From Phycisphaerae bacterium (GTDB lineage: Bacteria; Planctomycetota; Phycisphaerae; Phycisphaerales; SM1A02), in the NCBI GenBank assembly GCA_002683195.1, contig NYSW01000005.1, positions 10,767 to 20,610 on the forward strand: 9,844 nucleotides of DNA. Reading direction: 5' to 3'. Each line of letters starts with the position of its first letter. Position 1 is the stretch's first letter. The notes below the pieces were generated by a model. That model was given only the letters and a program-made list of their open reading frames with translations, had not been told where the DNA came from and ran no database searches. Positions 6,332-9,844 of the stretch are shown in pieces. The translations under genes were made by a program, and so were the position numbers.

Positions 6332-8602
6332 TCAACAGTCCCCCCAGAAGGCGAGAAGAAGACCGATATCTGCGCCTCCGACGGTGCCATCGCCGTCGAG
6401 ATCTTCACCGCCGGACCCGATTTCCCCCCAGGCGGCGAGCAGAAGGCCGACGTCGCCGCCGTTGACCTGGCCGTCCTGATTGAGATCGGCGGGGCAGTCG
6501 ATCTTCGGGCAGGCGGATTCGATCACGGAGATCTCATCGATTCCGGCCTCGACCACCGAACCCGCACCAAGGTCACTCGCGATCACCCGAATCCGCACGG
6601 ACGAAGGGGCCTTGGTCGGGGCGGGCAGCGGAAGCGAAAGACGTCGCCACTGGGTGGCGCTCTGCGTCACGTCGGCGATCTGGTTCCAGTCGCCGCCATC
6701 CCAGGATGCTTCGATCAGCAGGCTGTCGGTGTTCGGGTCGGCACCGGTGTCGTTCGAGTACCACAGCGACAGGACGACGGCGCGGTCGGTGTCGTCGGAA
6801 GCGATCAGCGAAATCGCGGGGGAGACCAGCGTGGTGCGTCCTCCATCGACGTCGTTCTCGCCCAGGGTGCCGCCGACGGAGCCCTGGCCGGTGACGAAAC
6901 ACGTCGTCCCCGGGTCGGAGTCATCGTTCTCGGGTTGAGCATCGGTGCCGTTGGGGTCGACTCGAACCCAGATCCCGGTGGTGGCATCATCTCCGGAAAC
7001 GCCGAGGGTCCAGCCGTTGTCGTTTTCGACGTCATCTTCGAAAAGCAGGGTGCTCTCGATGATCTCGATGTTCCAGGGGAGTCCCTCTTCATTTGAGAGT
7101 TGAAGGAGGATGCCGTCGGTGGTTTCAATCTCGAAGAGAATCCCGGTCTCCGTCCCACAGTCGCCGGTGGTGAACTGGGCGGTGAAATCCCCAGAGGGCG
7201 TGACGTCCATCGGTACCCGTTGGTCGGCGCCGTCGGACCGAACGACCAGAGTCGCGGTGGTGGAGTCAAGTGCGGCGAACGCCGACAGGATCGAGACTTC
7301 GACCGTGACGGTCGAGTCCGGGGCCGCGATGGTGGGAAGGGGCGAGATGAAGGTCACGCCCGCCGCGCCGAGGACCTGCTCACCGGTCCAGAGCAGTGAC
7401 TCGAGGATCTCTTCGCCGCTCGGAATGATCTGTTCGGGTGGTAGGACGAATCCGAAGTTCCCGGTATCGCGGAGTTCGTAGGTGAACGAATAGGCGCCGG
7501 CTTCGTCCCAGCCCCAGTCGAGACTGGTTCCGCTGGCGATGTAGAGGTCGTGGGCTGCTTGCGGGTCGAAGCTGACTCCATTGACCGAGGCGATCGCGGC
7601 CGCCATGCCCAGCCCGATCGCTCGATGGATCTCTCCCGCGGGCCCCGCAGGTTCGGATTCGTCGTAGCCGTACGGCCACAGGACCAGCTGCGAGTAACAG
7701 TGCACGTCGAGGAAGATGGCGAGATTCGGTGTGGCGAGCACGTCATCGCGAAGAGCCTGGGTTTCGGGTTCGCTGAATGGTGCCGGGCCTCGATAGATAT
7801 CGCTGCTGGTTGATCCGCTCGAACCGGGTCCTCCCCAGTTGGCGGAGAAGTTCCGGTTCCAGTCGACGCCGGAGGTGCCGTCTCCATTGTTTCGACGGTT
7901 CTTCCTCCAGAGTCGATCGTTGCTCCAGGTGTAGGCGTAGCCATCAGGGTTGGCCAGCGGCACGATGTGCCAGGCCAGTCCATCGACCAGATCCGTGATT
8001 CGAGCATCCGAACCGTGACCGTTGACGAGCGTGTCGGCGAAGTAGGCGATGGTGGCGGGGCCGATCCACTCGCGAGCGTGGGCGCCAGTGTTCACGTACA
8101 TCGCGGGTCGGGTCGCCGGATCGTTGCCACAGATCGTGTACGCGCGGATCGGGCGGCCTTCGACGCTCAACCCGATGGTCCGGCCGGTCATGAGGTCCGG
8201 TCGGGCCGCGGCGAGGCCGTCGTAGAAGGCGAGGATGTCGTCTCCCTGGTGGTATTCGTCGAAGAAACCACCGCCCGCGATCCCGCCCTCGAAGGCTTCG
8301 ATGCGTTCAAGTTCCGAGTCGAGCATCATCTGAACGTCGGGGATGAGGATCTCGTGATCGATTCCCGAACGATCGAGGGCGTCGAGGCGATCCGTCTCCA
8401 ACATGAAGTCCATCGTTCCGAGGCCGAGGGATTCCGACCAGAGTCGGCCGCCGATCGCCAGCATGGTCCGTAGCTCACGAAGATCGTCGAGCTCGGTTCG
8501 AACCACCACGTTGTCGTCGTATCGGACCCTCTCCTGCGCCACGGCACTGGAAACCAGCGTGAAAGGTGAGGCGATGAGCAGAACGCAAGCGAGAGGATTC
8601 AT
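6332..8602 (-). CDS. Secreted M14A zinc carboxypeptidase with propeptide and C-terminal GC-type dockerin
   Basis: The protein has 756 residues. A Sec signal (about 1-22, ending SSAVAQ) is followed by an M14 activation propeptide (about 25-98; ILIPDVQMMLDSE matches its conserved end). The catalytic domain (about 115-410) has HAREW with zinc ligands H175 and E178, NPDGYAYTW, GVDWNRNF (N249, R250 for carboxylate binding), zinc ligand H301 in LDVHCYS, Y354, and catalytic E376 in TYELRDTGNFGF. The residue matching position 255 of carboxypeptidase A is L361 (SGTSLDW), pointing to preference for hydrophobic C-terminal residues. An Ig-like linker (about 411-515) and a jelly-roll region (about 518-695; ENDNGWTLG) follow. 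The end has two calcium-loop repeats (D706-D717 and D734-D745), each closing with GLLLA-WG, and a terminal Cys. This is the GC-type dockerin end common in Phycisphaerae exported proteins. It likely digests external proteins as a zymogen-activated exopeptidase. Confidence 0.93.
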   Translation of the reverse strand: MNPLACVLLIASPFTLVSSAVAQERVRYDDNVVVRTELDDLRELRTMLAIGGRLWSESLGLGTMDFMLETDRLDALDRSGIDHEILIPDVQMMLDSELERIEAFEGGIAGGGFFDEYHQGDDILAFYDGLAAARPDLMTGRTIGLSVEGRPIRAYTICGNDPATRPAMYVNTGAHAREWIGPATIAYFADTLVNGHGSDARITDLVDGLAWHIVPLANPDGYAYTWSNDRLWRKNRRNNGDGTSGVDWNRNFSANWGGPGSSGSTSSDIYRGPAPFSEPETQALRDDVLATPNLAIFLDVHCYSQLVLWPYGYDESEPAGPAGEIHRAIGLGMAAAIASVNGVSFDPQAAHDLYIASGTSLDWGWDEAGAYSFTYELRDTGNFGFVLPPEQIIPSGEEILESLLWTGEQVLGAAGVTFISPLPTIAAPDSTVTVEVSILSAFAALDSTTATLVVRSDGADQRVPMDVTPSGDFTAQFTTGDCGTETGILFEIETTDGILLQLSNEEGLPWNIEIIESTLLFEDDVENDNGWTLGVSGDDATTGIWVRVDPNGTDAQPENDDSDPGTTCFVTGQGSVGGTLGENDVDGGRTTLVSPAISLIASDDTDRAVVLSLWYSNDTGADPNTDSLLIEASWDGGDWNQIADVTQSATQWRRLSLPLPAPTKAPSSVRIRVIASDLGAGSVVEAGIDEISVIESACPKIDCPADLNQDGQVNGGDVGLLLAAWGEIGSGGEDLDGDGTVGGADIGLLLAFWGDC

Positions 8603-8911
8603 GTCTGGGGCTTTCTAAAACGCAGGCTTCGAACCTTGGACTTGATTCAGATCCGACTCTCGAGTGAACTCCCGGTTCCTTTGATTTTCGGATGCACGCC
8701 AAGTCCGTCAGGTCGAATCCGTCGGACTCGCCAGATAAACGGCATCGGGAGTCTTGTTCTTTGACCTTCCAGCCGGTCGGTCTTGGTCCCGATTCGTTGT
8801 TTGGACAGGCCGCGGCCCCACGATTCCTCGTTCTCTTATGAGCGGAGGATCCGGTGAGTTGCTTCGGGCGCCCCTTCCGATCCACCATCAGCGGGGTCTG
8901 TGGACCTGCGA
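8603..8911. other. 309-base non-coding gap before the carboxypeptidase gene
   Basis: The gap lies between the prepilin stop and the carboxypeptidase start, both on the minus strand, so it should hold the carboxypeptidase promoter and 5' leader. Short frames cross it but none resembles a protein. It contains a weak inverted repeat (AGTCCG 8702-8707 with CGGACT 8723-8728, 15-base loop) and a 10-base palindrome GGCCGCGGCC near 8809. No tRNA fold, intrinsic terminator or confident promoter was found. Confidence 0.6.
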
Positions 8912-9781
8912 TCACTTCGTGGGGTCGAGCCATTCTGCCAGTTGTTCGAAATCCAGTTCCGTCGGAGTGGACACGGGCAACTCGTTTGCGGTGAGAATTT
9001 CAGGCAGATCAGGGTTCAGGACTTGGGTGATGCGGCTGGAACCGTCAATAAAGCTCAGGGCGTAGCGTCCATCATCGGTCCAGAACGCGGGGACGTCCTT
9101 CCACTGCCGGCCACCACTTGGATTGAGATCAATGACCCAGCCTCCACGGTTGTAGTTCGAGCCCGGGTCTTGCTCGGGAATCGTGTAGAAGGTGTTGGAT
9201 GGATTTCGAACCTTGCTTATACGATCGACTGTCGGACCCCATGCCGCATTTGGGTTGGACTGCGGGTTGTCGGGAAGGTCGCTGATGAAGCCATTGAGCG
9301 AGTAACTTCGCACCCTCTCGGACGGATCCAATGGTGAGCTGAAGGCCTTCAGGTCTCCGATGTAGTCCCAAAGAGCGCCTTCCTTGATGGCGAGATCGGT
9401 TTCCGCCGCGTCGGATCCGCTGCCCAGAATCCTGTCCCCATTGCAAGGCTCATCGGGAGTGGGTGCCGTGCAGTTGTAGCTCTTGACCCAGAAGGAATCT
9501 CGGTCAATCAAGCCCTGATTGAATCCAGACGGTGGCGGCCATTGGCTTTGGGGACTCATGAACTTGCCATTGTTGTCCTGGCTGAAACTGACGAGTCCGA
9601 CTTGCAGTTGGTGCTGGTTACTCATGCATTGCACCAGCCGCGCGGAAGATTGGAAGTTGGAGACCGAAACAAGAACCAGCGCGATGAGCAAGGCAATGAT
9701 GGCGATGACCACGAGCAACTCCACGAGGGAGAAACCAGATCGGGGTCGTCGCACTGATGATGGTTTGGTCGAGATATCCAT
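8912..9781 (-). CDS. Prepilin-like protein with type IV/type II N-terminal methylation motif
   Basis: The protein has 289 residues from ATG 9781. An upstream TTG at 9817 would add 12 residues with no supporting site and is not preferred. A short basic leader (RRPRSG) is followed by the prepilin motif GFSLVELLVVIAIIALLIAL, with cleavage expected after G16, F17 as the new N-terminus and E21 as the +5 glutamate. The hydrophobic helix reaches about residue 40. The globular part carries marks of the planctomycete/verrucomicrobial prepilin-like family: EGALWDYIGDLKAF (134-147), RSYSLNGF (158-165) and a C-terminal DG motif at 246-247. In the H-X9-DG form of this motif a His would stand at residue 236; here it is Asp. 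Proteins of this kind are often encoded away from pilus machinery genes, as here, and their role is mostly unknown. No Shine-Dalgarno site is seen. The promoter must lie in 9782-9844 or beyond the window. Confidence 0.9.
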   Translation of the reverse strand: MDISTKPSSVRRPRSGFSLVELLVVIAIIALLIALVLVSVSNFQSSARLVQCMSNQHQLQVGLVSFSQDNNGKFMSPQSQWPPPSGFNQGLIDRDSFWVKSYNCTAPTPDEPCNGDRILGSGSDAAETDLAIKEGALWDYIGDLKAFSSPLDPSERVRSYSLNGFISDLPDNPQSNPNAAWGPTVDRISKVRNPSNTFYTIPEQDPGSNYNRGGWVIDLNPSGGRQWKDVPAFWTDDGRYALSFIDGSSRITQVLNPDLPEILTANELPVSTPTELDFEQLAEWLDPTK

Positions 9782-9844
9782 ATGTTCAAGGATAGGCCAT
9801 GCCGGTGCTTCGGCCAACCCGGGAAGCGTTTAATCCGTTTTCAA

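Noticed and set aside
5798..7096. 432-codon open frame on the plus strand
   Set aside because: It lies antisense to the cytochrome and carboxypeptidase genes, both with full domain matches, and its translation resembles no protein. Such frames are common opposite high-GC genes.
8618..8640. GGTTCGAAG on the minus strand, like a tRNA T-loop
   Set aside because: No acceptor, D or anticodon stems can be built around it and there is no CCA end. The core is just the palindrome TTCGAA.

Overview
This window reads as chromosomal DNA of a planctomycete, most likely of class Phycisphaerae. The evidence is a DUF1549/DUF1553 cytochrome gene followed by a DUF1501 gene, a secreted protease ending in a GC-type dockerin (two Asp-rich repeats, last residue Cys), a prepilin of the planctomycete/verrucomicrobial SYSLNG type, high GC content and mostly weak Shine-Dalgarno sites. 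No rRNA, tRNA, CRISPR array, insertion sequence or phage gene was seen.

Plus strand, 1-2059. The window opens inside a gene whose visible end is a Gly/Arg-rich tail (stop at 174), closed by a strong hairpin at 217-245. Next comes a Tat-exported six-bladed beta-propeller protein (308-1366). It is followed almost without gap by two small-multidrug-resistance (SMR) transporter genes (1371-1745 and 1742-2059) that overlap each other by 4 bases. The three genes look like one transcription unit. The two SMR subunits have opposite positive-charge patterns, as expected of an obligate antiparallel heterodimer.

Minus strand, 9781-2073. In transcription order these are a prepilin-like protein (9781-8912), a 309-base non-coding gap, a secreted M14 zinc carboxypeptidase with propeptide, jelly-roll region and dockerin (8602-6332), a 144-base gap, then a two-gene operon: a PSCyt1/DUF1549/DUF1553 cytochrome-type protein (6187-3464) and a Tat-exported DUF1501 protein (3446-2073). 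This operon converges on the SMR pair with only 13 bases between stop codons.

Most of the proteins are exported or membrane-bound, so the window is mainly envelope and extracellular functions. No clearly new defence, mobile or biosynthetic system was found. The points most worth checking are the opposed-topology SMR pair behind a propeller gene, a Met-rich segment in the cytochrome protein, and the domain architecture of the carboxypeptidase.
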